Numbered from the stretch's first letter, positions 15,367 to 25,256 are shown. The stretch: DNA of 64,000 bases from Robertmurraya andreesenii (GCF_030813005.1 NZ_JAUSTU010000004.1:1-64000), one strand, 5' to 3'. The notes: generated by a model not told the origin, from the letters alone. Numbers and translations are program-made.

Positions 15367-18078
15367 TCATCCTTTGGCAATGATCTTTTTCATAAATTTC
15401 TCTTCAAATTCCTCAATTGAACAGGGTTTTCCAAAGTAGAATCCCTGGACGTAATGACAATTCTGATCAAGAAGGAAGGCCAGTTCCTCTTCGGTTTCAA
15501 CACCTTCTGCAATCACGTCCATTCTAAGATGGTGAGCCATTTGGATCATTGCGACAGTAATCCCGGCATTATCGGATTCACATGAAATATTTTGTACAAA
15601 CGATCGATCAATTTTGATCCCGTCAAGCCGAAATTTTTTCAAATAATGAAAGGAGGAATAGCCTGTACCAAAATCATCAATGAAGATTTTTATACCCATT
15701 TCCTTTAATTCATGTAGTGTTTGAAGAACATATTCTTCATTTCGCATGAGGGAGTTCTCAGTTATCTCCAGCTCGAGCCATTTTCCATCCAACTGAAATT
15801 GGGTAAGAAGCTCCTTCACGTCTTCAGCAAATTCCTTTTGTAAAAATCGTTGCGAGCTAATATTCACACTTATCGGCAGTAGTGGAAAACCTGATTCTCG
15901 CCAAATCACTAACTGTTCACATACCTTTTTCTTCATCCATTTTCCCAATGGGATAATAAGCCCTGTTTCCTCAGCCAATGGTATGAATTCTCCTGGTGAA
16001 ACAAGCCCAAGGCTTGGATGCATCCAACGTATTAATGCTTCAGCCCCTGTGATTCTCCCTGTTCTGCCATCTACACGTGGTTGAAAATAGGCAACAAACT
16101 CTTCATTGGCTATTGCTTTTCGCAAATCCCTTTCTAACAGGAAGGAATGATAGTTCTGTTCATCCATAAATTCAACATACACTTTGTAAATATTGCGGCC
16201 TTCCCCTTTTGCCCGATATAGTGCAATATCCGCCTTTTTCATTAAATCTACTTCATTCGTTCCATCGGTTGGGTAAAAGCTGATCCCAATACTAGCCGAC
16301 ACATGTAGCTCATTGTCCTCGATATAAAAAGGAATTGCTAGATTTTCAAGAATTCTATTGGCAATTTGAATCGCTTCATCACGACTAGCAATTACCGGAC
16401 AAAGAATCATGAATTCATCTCCACCGAGTCGCGCTACAAACTGTTTGTCTCGATCTATACTGTCGAGTAGGCGAGAGGGAACCAGTTCTAAAAGGCGATC
16501 TCCAACAAAATGTCCTAGTGTATCATTAATGTTTTTAAACCGGTCCAGATCAATGAATAAAACAGCAAGCTCTTGGCTTTTCTCCTCGGCAAGACGCAAA
16601 GCCTCTCGCAGTTCTTGCTCGATTTTTCTTCGATTTGGAAGCTTTGTTAACTCATCATGATGGGCCAAAAATTCATTCAACTTCTGTATTCTCTTTTGCT
16701 CGGTAATATCTTTCCCAATCGAGATCACGCCTTTTACTTGTTGATCGAGGATGATGGGCAAAAAAGTAACTTGAAAGACCATTTTCTCTTGAACCTTATG
16801 TTTTATCTCCATTTCAAAGCTCTGTAGATGTCCTTTCAATGCTGCTTCTAAGAAATCAAACCACTTTTCGTCATATTCCTCGAACACCAAAGAACTGATA
16901 AATTTATGAGAGTCTTCACTAATTAATAATTCCCGCGCCATTGAGTTCAAAGCAATGATATGTCCGTCCATGTCAAAGCTTATCACGTAGTCTTGGCTAT
17001 GCTCAAACAATGATTTATATTTCAGCTGCTGGACAATGAGCTCTCTCTGTGTCGATCTTAGCTCTGAAATATCCTGAACAGAACCGACAATTTCAATTAC
17101 CTTTTCCCCCTGCTTTATCGGTGAAACATCAACAAAGACATGCTTTCCTTTCAAATCAACCTCATAGCTTACCTTCATTCCTTCAAATGCCTTTTTATAA
17201 TGACAATTCTTTAACTCAGCTATCTCTTCTGGGAAGATATCATTAGGCGTTAGATTGCTGACATACTCTGTATTAATTCCAATTTCCTCTAAGAGTTTTC
17301 CTTCTGCCATCGTATAAATGAAATTTCCGTCTGGGTTCATTGTCATCTTAAAGATCCCGTTTTGAAGATTTCTTATCGTATCCTGAAAATCGATTTTCAT
17401 GGCTTCCTGTTGCTTTAATTCCTTTTGTACTCTCTCGGTAATATCCGTCCTAACACTTACGTATTGGTATGGCTTCCCGTTATCATTCCGGAATGGCACA
17501 ATCGTCGTATCCACCCAATACAGGCTGCCATCCTTTGCTTTGTTCTGGATTTCACCCTTCCATATCTCTCCACGACCAATCGTTCTCCACATTTCCTTAA
17601 AGAATTCCTTTGGATGAAAGCCTGAATTTAGAATGCAGTGATTTTGGCCAATTAACTCCTCTTTTGTATACTTTGAGAGCTCACAAAACTTTTGATTGAC
17701 AAATGTAATCGTTCCCTTTCGGTCGGTAATGGCAATAATCGTTGATTCATCGAGCGCCACATTGATATCCTCTAACGCCCTACTTAAGGACTTCGTTTCT
17801 TTGGATATCTTCCTATCTTCATTCATATTTCTAATAATGTAGACCTCATATTCCTTATCCGCTATCTTGATGTTTTGTGATTGAAACTCAAATGGCAGTT
17901 CACTTAAATTGGCTGGGATGATTTCTTTGATGCGACGACCAATAGCGTCATTGCCACTCACATTAAAGATCCCCTCTGTCTTTGCATTCAAATATATTAT
18001 CGTTCCTGCTGTATCCACAACAACCAAACAGTCAGATAGTTTATCAAATAGTTGAAAAAATGACCCCTGTTCGTTCAT
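15367..18078 (-). CDS. PAS-GGDEF-EAL cyclic-di-GMP signalling protein
   Basis: 903 aa, no membrane segment. Four PAS-like repeats (about 5-85, 105-215, 230-345, 355-465), the second followed by the PAC-type segment QYVSVRTDITE. Then a GGDEF domain with intact GGDEF at 552-556, and an EAL domain with EAL at 680-682, ENSLM and DDFGTGYSS motifs. Both catalytic signatures look intact, so it could make or hydrolyse c-di-GMP, or use one domain to regulate the other. The RxxD inhibitory site before GGDEF appears as RDKQ and so looks degenerate. It is probably a cytosolic redox or ligand sensor. Monocistronic, with GGAGGATTAC before the ATG. Confidence 0.93.
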   Translation of the reverse strand: MNEQGSFFQLFDKLSDCLVVVDTAGTIIYLNAKTEGIFNVSGNDAIGRRIKEIIPANLSELPFEFQSQNIKIADKEYEVYIIRNMNEDRKISKETKSLSRALEDINVALDESTIIAITDRKGTITFVNQKFCELSKYTKEELIGQNHCILNSGFHPKEFFKEMWRTIGRGEIWKGEIQNKAKDGSLYWVDTTIVPFRNDNGKPYQYVSVRTDITERVQKELKQQEAMKIDFQDTIRNLQNGIFKMTMNPDGNFIYTMAEGKLLEEIGINTEYVSNLTPNDIFPEEIAELKNCHYKKAFEGMKVSYEVDLKGKHVFVDVSPIKQGEKVIEIVGSVQDISELRSTQRELIVQQLKYKSLFEHSQDYVISFDMDGHIIALNSMARELLISEDSHKFISSLVFEEYDEKWFDFLEAALKGHLQSFEMEIKHKVQEKMVFQVTFLPIILDQQVKGVISIGKDITEQKRIQKLNEFLAHHDELTKLPNRRKIEQELREALRLAEEKSQELAVLFIDLDRFKNINDTLGHFVGDRLLELVPSRLLDSIDRDKQFVARLGGDEFMILCPVIASRDEAIQIANRILENLAIPFYIEDNELHVSASIGISFYPTDGTNEVDLMKKADIALYRAKGEGRNIYKVYVEFMDEQNYHSFLLERDLRKAIANEEFVAYFQPRVDGRTGRITGAEALIRWMHPSLGLVSPGEFIPLAEETGLIIPLGKWMKKKVCEQLVIWRESGFPLLPISVNISSQRFLQKEFAEDVKELLTQFQLDGKWLELEITENSLMRNEEYVLQTLHELKEMGIKIFIDDFGTGYSSFHYLKKFRLDGIKIDRSFVQNISCESDNAGITVAMIQMAHHLRMDVIAEGVETEEELAFLLDQNCHYVQGFYFGKPCSIEEFEEKFMKKIIAKG

Positions 18079-18222
18079 GTAATCCTCCGTCTATAGTCAA
18101 GGCTTATCATCAATTAATATTCATATATCCAACTTAATACATATGCATATATTTTCTATTAAAATTGACCTTCTGTATAGGAGTAAATATGCCTTTATTT
18201 AAGGAAATAGTTTCCAAAACCA

Positions 18223-18258
18223 CAAAAAAGCTGGACCCTTCATTTTGGAAGGATCCAG
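18223..18258 (-). terminator. Terminator downstream of the aminotransferase gene (end of pyrimidine cluster)
   Basis: CTGGA-CCTTC arms form an 11-position stem with one G-U wobble, followed on the minus strand by CTTTTTT. It lies about 160 bases past the aminotransferase stop. The 340 bases between 18079 and 18418 otherwise hold only a possible short reading-frame remnant. Confidence 0.75.
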
Positions 18259-18418
18259 TCAATCATAATAACATTCAAGAATATATTTCTAAATGGTTTC
18301 CGTTACAAATGACAAATTATGTGCCCTCGCTACTCCTTCATATATAATATGGCCGTTGATGGTGAAATGGCAACTTGGTTCTCGTTGTACTTAACCTCCG
18401 TTGGAATCCTATTCTCAT

Positions 18419-19768
18419 CTATAACCTCCGTATTTCTTGGGCTAAGATCGAAATAGCAAAATCTAAATCCTCTTCTGCGATACTAAGGGGTGGTGCTAAG
18501 GTTAAGACGTTGTTGAAGCCTGCAACAGTTGCCCCATTTTTCCCGATTATGAGACCCTTTTCTTTACAGCCGGTTATGACTTGATTGACAAGCTTTGTAT
18601 CCAAGGGTTCCTTTGTAGCCTTATCCTGGACAAGCTCAATGCCAACAAGCAATCCCTTCCCTCTCACGTTTCCAACAAAAGGATGATCCCCAAGTTGAGC
18701 CTGCAGTTTTTGAAGCAAATTCTCCCCTAATTCCTTCGAACGGTCAAACAGCCCCTCCTGCTCCATAATTTCAATGTTTTTCAAGGCAAGGGCGCATGCA
18801 GCTGGGTTCCCGCCAAAGGTATTGACGTGGCGGAAATAATCATATTCCTCCGTTCCTTTAAATGCATCGTAGATTTCTTTTTTCACACAGGTCGCAGATA
18901 GAGGCAGATAGGCACTGGTAATCCCTTTTGCCATCGTGATGATGTCTGGCCTCACACCATAATTCATAAATCCAAATGGCTTCCCTGTACGGCCAAATCC
19001 GCAAATGACTTCATCAACAATAAGTAGCGCCCCGTGCTTCTCACAAACCTCTTTCACACCTGTCATATAGGCGTCAGGTGGAACGATGACCCCGCCGCCA
19101 GTAATAATGGGCTCCATGATTACGCCAGCAATCGTTTCACTCAGCTCCCAGGTCATTACCCGGTCGATTTCACGAACGGATTCCAATTCATTTGAAGGGG
19201 TATCCTCCTTGTCGCGGCCGCGATACAAATCAGGTGGAGCCACATGGATAAATCCAGGTGCCAATGGTTCATATTTATATTTGCGCTGCGCTTGGCCAGT
19301 GGCGGCAAGTGAGCCCATTGTATTTCCGTGATAGGCACGATATCTTGAAATGAACTTATAGCGACCATGCTCTCCTTTTTGCTGATGATACTGTCTCGCG
19401 ATCTTGAATGCTGTTTCATTCGCTTCCGACCCACTGTTTGAAAAGAAGATTACATATTCATCGCCAAGCATCTCGTTGAGCTTTTCAGCCAATTGAATCG
19501 CTGGGCTATGGCTTTGCGTTAGGGGGAAATACGCCATTTTCTTTAATTGCTCATAGGCAGCCTCTGCCAGTTCCGTACGACCATAGCCAACGTTGACACA
19601 CCATAAGCCAGCCATGGCATCAAGAAGCCGTTGTCCGTTATGATCCGTGATCCAGGAACCTTCCGCTTTTTCCGCAATGATGGTTGCATTGGGACTATAT
19701 GGTCGCATGGCATGCCAAATATATTCCTGATCCTTTGTTAAAAAATCACCACTTTGTACCCTTGTCAC
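18419..19768 (-). CDS. Class III omega-aminotransferase, probable beta-alanine:pyruvate aminotransferase
   Basis: 449 aa from GTG 19768, which follows GGAGGTGGATAAAA; the open frame extends 27 bases further without a ribosome site. PLP-dependent fold type I: FFSNSGSEANETAFKIAR, YHGNT, LIVDEVICGFGRTGKPFG and the PLP lysine in IITMAKGITSAYLP. It lies 16 bases after the semialdehyde dehydrogenase gene. The pair would convert beta-alanine to malonate semialdehyde and then acetyl-CoA, completing reductive pyrimidine catabolism (the PydD role). Other omega-amino acids, such as 3-aminoisobutyrate from thymine, may also be substrates. Confidence 0.87.
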   Translation of the reverse strand: MTRVQSGDFLTKDQEYIWHAMRPYSPNATIIAEKAEGSWITDHNGQRLLDAMAGLWCVNVGYGRTELAEAAYEQLKKMAYFPLTQSHSPAIQLAEKLNEMLGDEYVIFFSNSGSEANETAFKIARQYHQQKGEHGRYKFISRYRAYHGNTMGSLAATGQAQRKYKYEPLAPGFIHVAPPDLYRGRDKEDTPSNELESVREIDRVMTWELSETIAGVIMEPIITGGGVIVPPDAYMTGVKEVCEKHGALLIVDEVICGFGRTGKPFGFMNYGVRPDIITMAKGITSAYLPLSATCVKKEIYDAFKGTEEYDYFRHVNTFGGNPAACALALKNIEIMEQEGLFDRSKELGENLLQKLQAQLGDHPFVGNVRGKGLLVGIELVQDKATKEPLDTKLVNQVITGCKEKGLIIGKNGATVAGFNNVLTLAPPLSIAEEDLDFAISILAQEIRRL

Positions 19769-19784
19769 TTTTATCCACCTCCGA

Positions 19785-21251
19785 TTAAATATCAAATCTC
19801 GATGTAATCATCTTTTTGCGGGTATAGAAATTAACCCCGTCTTTTCCATTTACATGCAGATCCCCATAAAAAGAATCCTTCCAGCCTGAGAACGGGAAGA
19901 AAGCCATTGTTGCAGGTACTCCAACATTAATTCCGAGCATTCCTGCGTCTGCTTCTTCACGGAACTGTCTAATCGCTTTTGCATTATTCGTATAAATAGT
20001 CGCACCATTTCCATATCGAGACTTACGGATATACTGAAGTCCTTCATCTAGATCCTTCGCCCGAAGCAAGCTTAAGACCGGGGCGAAAATTTCATCCTTT
20101 GCGATGGTCATCTCTGGTGTCACATGATCGAAAATCGTTGCTCCCAGGAAATTTCCTTTCTCAAATTCATCCATTTCTTTCCGGCCATCACGGACTAGCG
20201 TTGCCCCTTCTGCAAGGCCCTTTTCAATATAGGACAACACTTTTTCACGGTGGGAGGCTCTTATGACTGGAGTGAGAAGGACTTCATCATCAAGCCCATT
20301 CCCAATGATGAGCTCGTCAGCCCGTTGTTTCAGCGCTTGAACAAATTCATCCCCTTCCCCCACCACAACTACGGCACTACAAGCCATGCAACGTTGACCA
20401 GCACTACCAAATGCTGAACTCAAAATATGTGAAACAGCCTTATCGACATCGGCATCTGGCATGACAATATGGTGATTCTTTGCCCCTGATAAAGCTTGAA
20501 CACGTTTTCCTCTTGCAGCAGCTCGTTCATACACATACTTGGCGACCGGCTGAGAACCTACAAAGGAGATCGCCTTCACATCTTCATGTTCGATCAATCC
20601 ATTGACAACGTCATGGGCACCGTGAACGATATTCAACACACCCTTTGGCGCCCCCGCCTCCGCAAAGAGCCGAGCAAGCTCGTTTGCAAGAATCGGAGTT
20701 CTTTCCGATGGCTTCAATACAAATGTATTTCCACAGGCAATAGCTAGTGGAAACATCCAAAGCGGCACCATCATCGGAAAATTGAATGGCGTTATCCCTC
20801 CGACAACGCCTAATGGATAGCGGAACATCTCTGAATCAATATCCTCAGCAATATTCGTTAATGTTTCACCCATCATCAAAGTCGGTGCACCGGCAGCGAA
20901 TTCGACACACTCGATTCCCCTTTGCACCTCTCCATAGGCTTCCTTATAGGCTTTTCCATTTTCTTGAACAACCAATTTCGCTAACTTTTCATGATTTTCA
21001 CTGAGGAGATGATGATATTTATATAAAATCCTTGCCCGCTTTGGCACGGGAGTTTTTTTCCAGGATTGAAAGGCCTCCCTTGCAGCTATTACTGCTTTGT
21101 CCACATCCTCTTTAGAGGAGATTGGTACCCGCACCAAAACTTCACCTGTCGCTGGGTTCGGTACCTCCAACGCATCTGTGCTTTCTGCTTCGACCCACTC
21201 ACCATTTATATAATTTTTTAACAGCTCCGTATCCTGCTTAATCACTGACAT
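19785..21251 (-). CDS. CoA-acylating malonate/methylmalonate-semialdehyde dehydrogenase
   Basis: 488 aa from ATG 21251 (GGGAGGC upstream). Aldehyde dehydrogenase of the MmsA/IolA type: GGITPFNFPMMVP, LKPSERTP, ISFVGSQPVAKYVYE, and the catalytic Cys in AGQRCMACSAVV. These enzymes turn malonate or methylmalonate semialdehyde into acetyl- or propionyl-CoA with NAD and CoA. Coupled with the aminotransferase encoded just downstream, it is the final step of uracil/thymine degradation. A cre-like element sits 68 bases upstream, suggesting carbon catabolite repression. Confidence 0.9.
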   Translation of the reverse strand: MSVIKQDTELLKNYINGEWVEAESTDALEVPNPATGEVLVRVPISSKEDVDKAVIAAREAFQSWKKTPVPKRARILYKYHHLLSENHEKLAKLVVQENGKAYKEAYGEVQRGIECVEFAAGAPTLMMGETLTNIAEDIDSEMFRYPLGVVGGITPFNFPMMVPLWMFPLAIACGNTFVLKPSERTPILANELARLFAEAGAPKGVLNIVHGAHDVVNGLIEHEDVKAISFVGSQPVAKYVYERAAARGKRVQALSGAKNHHIVMPDADVDKAVSHILSSAFGSAGQRCMACSAVVVVGEGDEFVQALKQRADELIIGNGLDDEVLLTPVIRASHREKVLSYIEKGLAEGATLVRDGRKEMDEFEKGNFLGATIFDHVTPEMTIAKDEIFAPVLSLLRAKDLDEGLQYIRKSRYGNGATIYTNNAKAIRQFREEADAGMLGINVGVPATMAFFPFSGWKDSFYGDLHVNGKDGVNFYTRKKMITSRFDI

Positions 21252-21318
21252 ATGAAAGCAGCCTCCCTTTTTCCTAATTTTCAAAATTTACGTTTCATAG
21301 TAAAATTATCGTTGATTT

Positions 21319-21332
21319 TGTAAGTGCTTTCA
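21319..21332. promoter_or_regulatory. cre-like site upstream of the semialdehyde dehydrogenase gene
   Basis: TGTAAGTGCTTTCA matches the CcpA consensus TGWAANCGNTNWCA at all but one position. It is 68 bases upstream of ATG 21251. Confidence 0.55.
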
Positions 21333-21429
21333 TTAGACATTTTGTTAAATATCTACCTCTCTTTTTTCCACATTATGCATGATGAGATTTAAATCCACTT
21401 TTAGAACAAAAACCTACTAAACTCGCAGT

Positions 21430-23031
21430 CTATATTGATTCCACTTCAATTGGCTTCATTTGCTTGGAGGAAACTAGAAAATCATAGGCATGAATCATGA
21501 ATTCGATCGCTAGCCTTTTTTCATGATCCATGAAATCTGAACCTAGTAATTTCTCTAGCTTTTGAATGCGATGATAGAGTGTTTGTCTAACGATATATAG
21601 CCGCTTTGCTGTTTCCTGCTTGGAGCCATTGCAGGCCAAATACGTCTTCAACGTATCCATCAGCTTTGCATTGTATTTTCGATCATAGCTAATAATGGGT
21701 GCAAGGTATTCTAAGACGATTTCCTGCAAATCTATGTGCCGGTGCAAAAGGGATATTAGTCGAAAAATATGGAGCTCATCATAAAAATAACTTTCGCATG
21801 GATGAAAACGCTTCTTTTGTATTTGCATCGTCTCAATCGACGTTTGATAGCTAATATGTACATTGGTCAAGCTCTCAACATACTTACCTATTCCCATCAC
21901 CAATTTCGGCTTGTTGTTACCAAGTTTGAAATCTGACTCTGCTATCTTCTTAATCCCTTCCTTCATTCTATGAATCCATGTAGAAAAGCTTCGGTTATTT
22001 AGTAGAATAAAAATAATCGTGTATCTTTTCTCGATCGCAAAGACAGAAAATCCTTGCTGTTCAAAAATGGTTCGGAAGTAAATTATAAAATAGGTGATAT
22101 CTAAATTACTATACTCTTGTGGCTCAAGCTTACAATGGCAGACAATCGCTCCTTTTGCCTGATTCGTCGATAGATGAAACGCCAAATATTCTTCAATTGA
22201 TTCAAGATCATGTTCTCCTTCAATCCATCTCGCCAGCCATTCCGCTTCATCTGCCCTTCGCTTTTCTTCGACATACAGCTCTCTTAATAAGAACTGGGCA
22301 AGCGCTGTTGCCGTTCTGTCTAAAATAAGATGGTCAAATTCCGTTAAAGCTCGATCACTTGAAAGAATCGCTAATTCTGAATAATGATCCCAAAGTAAAG
22401 GAATCGGGACCCTAGCCAACTTAGGAGAGTTACTAGAGTTCAATAAAGTATGGATAGCCTTTCTCTCATGCTCCGTCACCTTCGGAGTGAAATGGACCTC
22501 TTTTTGATGAATGAAAACTACCTGGATTTTTAAATACTGCTGGATAAACGTGAGGATTTCTACAAAGTGTTTCATGGTCAATAGCTTTTTGTTTAATGCT
22601 TGTGAATAGGCTTCCAAGTCTGAAATGATTTGATATTGGTGGTTGATAAGAAGTGTATGAATGTCCTGTGTAATTTCTACAAATGGGACTTCTTTGTGAA
22701 AAAGAATAATAGGAAAATGAGTTCTATTTGCAATATCAATGATTTCCTGAGGGATCATCGAAGTATATGTACCAAACTCAATACATAAACCAGCTGCTTC
22801 CGCTTCAATTAACTGTTCAACAATGGAGATGAATAGCTCTTTATTTTCTTTCCAAGCCACGCCAGTAGAAAGGATTAACTCATGGCCATTTAGAAGATTT
22901 CGGATGTTGATTACTTCAACCACATGGACCCATTTCACTAAACGGTCGAGCCCCTCAATCCCAGCAATTACCTCGATAGCTTCAAAATGCTTTCTTTGTA
23001 AAAGATCTTTAACCATAATATAGGATTTCAC
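21430..23031 (-). CDS. PucR-family transcriptional regulator
   Basis: 533 aa from GTG 23031, which follows GGGAGGTGCTTTGAA; the open frame extends upstream without a ribosome site. N-terminal PucR domain (VKDLLQRKHFEAIEVIAG, HELILSTG), central GGDEF-like region, and a C-terminal PucR/CdaR helix-turn-helix (LMDTLKTYLACNGSKQETAKRLYIVRQTLYHRIQKLE). The family activates purine or pyrimidine catabolism in bacilli. Its position inside the pyrimidine-degradation cluster makes it the obvious regulator of the flanking operons. Confidence 0.88.
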   Translation of the reverse strand: MKSYIMVKDLLQRKHFEAIEVIAGIEGLDRLVKWVHVVEVINIRNLLNGHELILSTGVAWKENKELFISIVEQLIEAEAAGLCIEFGTYTSMIPQEIIDIANRTHFPIILFHKEVPFVEITQDIHTLLINHQYQIISDLEAYSQALNKKLLTMKHFVEILTFIQQYLKIQVVFIHQKEVHFTPKVTEHERKAIHTLLNSSNSPKLARVPIPLLWDHYSELAILSSDRALTEFDHLILDRTATALAQFLLRELYVEEKRRADEAEWLARWIEGEHDLESIEEYLAFHLSTNQAKGAIVCHCKLEPQEYSNLDITYFIIYFRTIFEQQGFSVFAIEKRYTIIFILLNNRSFSTWIHRMKEGIKKIAESDFKLGNNKPKLVMGIGKYVESLTNVHISYQTSIETMQIQKKRFHPCESYFYDELHIFRLISLLHRHIDLQEIVLEYLAPIISYDRKYNAKLMDTLKTYLACNGSKQETAKRLYIVRQTLYHRIQKLEKLLGSDFMDHEKRLAIEFMIHAYDFLVSSKQMKPIEVESI

Positions 23032-23180
23032 TTCAAAGCACCTCCCTATCCTTTTAATTATAAGGGAAAAAGAGGAAATGAGAAGGATTGTTTTCAAATA
23101 TTCATAATATTACGTAAATTCGACAAAAAAACTGATAAACCGCGGTTTACCAGTCACATGTTCTTTCTTTATTCCATTTG

Positions 23181-23408
23181 TTAAAGCGGGAAAAAGGCTT
23201 GGATTTCATTAATCATCCTTTCAAATTGCTTTTTGTCAACAAACTCATCAGAATGCCAATTAGTTAAAACCCATTGAACTAATTCTTCTGGAGAATTAAA
23301 CACCTCACCACTCGAATCAGCCTTCCTAATCATGTAGCGGCCATTATCTTCATCAATGGTCACTTCGCATGGAAGTGCACACTCCTTGGACATTAATGAA
23401 AACTCCAA
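23181..23408 (-). CDS. 75-aa protein of unknown function in the pyrimidine cluster
   Basis: TTG start at 23408 with GGAGGG seven bases upstream (ATG 23393 is the alternative). Acidic, soluble: CEVTIDEDNGRYMIRKADSS, then VFNSPEELVQWV and a C-terminal helix. No family recognised. It sits between the permease-linked 71-aa gene and the PucR gene on the same strand, so it is probably part of the cluster. Confidence 0.6.
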   Translation of the reverse strand: MEFSLMSKECALPCEVTIDEDNGRYMIRKADSSGEVFNSPEELVQWVLTNWHSDEFVDKKQFERMINEIQAFFPL

Positions 23409-23478
23409 TTTTTTTCCCTCCTAGCGTTCATTTGTTTTTATCATTCTTATCTAAACATTAATGCAAAGACTAAAATTA

Positions 23479-23694
23479 TTATGCCCCTTCCTTTTGCTGC
23501 TTTATGAGCAAAACTGAGAAATATTTTCGGCCTTCAGGAGTTACGATATGCAGTGTTTCCTTTTCCTGCGCATCATTTTCTAGCTCGACAAAGGCCCCGC
23601 TTAAGTTTTCCGTAATGTTCTTAATACGGTAGCCCTTTTGAATATAGAAATCTAGTTTATCCCGTTCTTGTAAATAGGTTTGATATTCGGACAT
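23479..23694 (-). CDS. 71-aa protein of unknown function following the permease gene
   Basis: ATG 23694 has GGAGGGAAGAGTT upstream. Soluble: YQTYLQERDKLDFYIQKGY, then GAFVELEN and LHIVTPEGRKYFSVLLIKQQ. The last part reads like one strand of a small alpha/beta domain. It starts 19 bases after the NCS1 permease stop, so it is likely cotranscribed. No known family; an accessory or regulatory role is only a guess. Confidence 0.65.
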   Translation of the reverse strand: MSEYQTYLQERDKLDFYIQKGYRIKNITENLSGAFVELENDAQEKETLHIVTPEGRKYFSVLLIKQQKEGA

Positions 23695-23713
23695 AACTCT
23701 TCCCTCCATCTGT

Positions 23714-25186
23714 TTATAGTGGTGTGTTTACTGTGTCGGTTTCGACGCTGCTTTCTCCTCCGGTATCAATAACCCAATCTCGGCCAACTGTAATACCTAA
23801 ATACTTCTCATCACTTGGGTCAAGGATTTCGGCCTGTTTATATTTCACAAACCACCAGTATTTAGCTAAGTAATAATAAATAAGCCCCCCTACGACAAAT
23901 CCAACAAGCGAAGAATAAGCAGGAAGTAAGTTCGCAATAATTCCTCCAACAATCCAGGCAATCATCCCCGCCATGTTAAAACCGTTCAAAAAGCGAAATT
24001 GGCCGTTCTGCTCATACAGCTCTTGCACATTGACCCTTCTCTTGCGAAGAACATAATAATCGACAAAGAGAATACCGACTATCGATGAAAGAATTCCACC
24101 TATAATGAGTAGTGCTTGATTGAGAACATCAAACAAACTCCAAGGCTGAGCCAATGTCCCGATAATCCCAGCAATGATAACCCCGGCCCAAAACGGTACC
24201 TTTGGCCCACCAACATTCGAAAAGATGGTAGCAGCTGGAATGACGTTGGCAGATGTGTTCGTTGACCATTGTGCTAACACAATCATTAGTAATAGAATTC
24301 CAAGTATAAATCCACTGGCTGCTTCCTGAAGAGCAAATACTGGATCAAAATTGGATAGAGCGATATAGGAAACCGCACCAATCATAATCATCAAAGTATT
24401 GAAAATCGGCATCATAATAAGGCTTCCGATGAGCTGTGATTTATTACGTTTAATCCAGTTCCTTTCATATTTAGGTGCTTTAAAGAAGCGAGAAAGAGAT
24501 GGCATATCAGCAGCAAGGGTCGCCCAAAAGCCCATATTGGCCATGACGACTACCATGAATGCTGTAAAAGCTGCTCCACCTGTTGTTGGACTCTCAACCC
24601 ATGCCCAAATGTTCTTCCCTTGCTCTGAAGCATGATCAGCAAGGGTAACATACATCCAGCAGGAAATAAGAATAATAATAGGTGCTGCTAAATCAGCGAA
24701 TCGTTCAATCGATTTAATTCCTAATGCTGTATTGATAAGCTGTGCTGCTGCGAATAGGAAGAAACAAATAAACCAATTATCGAAGTCGAATAATAGATTG
24801 AGAATTCCATTAATTGCCGAGGCTCCAAAATAAGTATTTATCCCAAACCAACAAGAAGCCGTTACCCCTCTCACTACTGAGGGGATATGTGTTCCAATTG
24901 TTCCGAACGGTGCCCTCATATAAACAGGAAACGAAAGGCCATGCTCAACACCAATATCACCAATGAGGACCATAAAAATCCCAATAGCAAGTGAGCCGAT
25001 GATGGTTGCTAAAATCACCAAACCGAGAGGAAGGCTTTTGATTCCTCCCCCTCCAATTGCAAATGCAGCAAGAACAATGGCCATCCCGATCCAAATTACA
25101 GCAAAGCCAAAGGGCCCTATCTTTCTTTCGGAGTGTCCAATTGGGAGTAAATCTGGAGACTTTAAGTAATCGCTTTTTCCGCTCAT
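23714..25186 (-). CDS. NCS1-family nucleobase transporter (uracil/pyrimidine or allantoin type)
   Basis: 490 aa, about 12 membrane segments. NCS1 features: N-terminal LLPIGHSERKIGPFGFAVIW, the FPVYMRAPFGTIGTHIP segment after TM2, SCWFGINTYFGASAI and a central LAADMPSLSRF. The family imports uracil, cytosine, allantoin, hydantoins or purines by cation symport. Located between the dihydropyrimidinase and regulator genes, uracil or dihydropyrimidine uptake is most likely. A 12-bp inverted repeat lies in the 131-base leader. Confidence 0.9.
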   Translation of the reverse strand: MSGKSDYLKSPDLLPIGHSERKIGPFGFAVIWIGMAIVLAAFAIGGGGIKSLPLGLVILATIIGSLAIGIFMVLIGDIGVEHGLSFPVYMRAPFGTIGTHIPSVVRGVTASCWFGINTYFGASAINGILNLLFDFDNWFICFFLFAAAQLINTALGIKSIERFADLAAPIIILISCWMYVTLADHASEQGKNIWAWVESPTTGGAAFTAFMVVVMANMGFWATLAADMPSLSRFFKAPKYERNWIKRNKSQLIGSLIMMPIFNTLMIMIGAVSYIALSNFDPVFALQEAASGFILGILLLMIVLAQWSTNTSANVIPAATIFSNVGGPKVPFWAGVIIAGIIGTLAQPWSLFDVLNQALLIIGGILSSIVGILFVDYYVLRKRRVNVQELYEQNGQFRFLNGFNMAGMIAWIVGGIIANLLPAYSSLVGFVVGGLIYYYLAKYWWFVKYKQAEILDPSDEKYLGITVGRDWVIDTGGESSVETDTVNTPL

Positions 25187-25256
25187 CCTAACACCTCATT
25201 TTATTATTTGAATTTTCGGAATATTTATGAGATAAAAAGCTATTTCTCTATGGCTT

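Noticed and set aside
15065..15370. 101-codon minus-strand frame between the HesB-like and GGDEF/EAL genes
   Set aside because: The composition is unlike a protein, it overlaps the terminator and the start of the HesB-like gene, and no ribosome site is visible.
18165..18347. Plus-strand 60-codon frame containing the hairpin at 18223-18258
   Set aside because: It spans a clear terminator for the opposite strand and has no family match.
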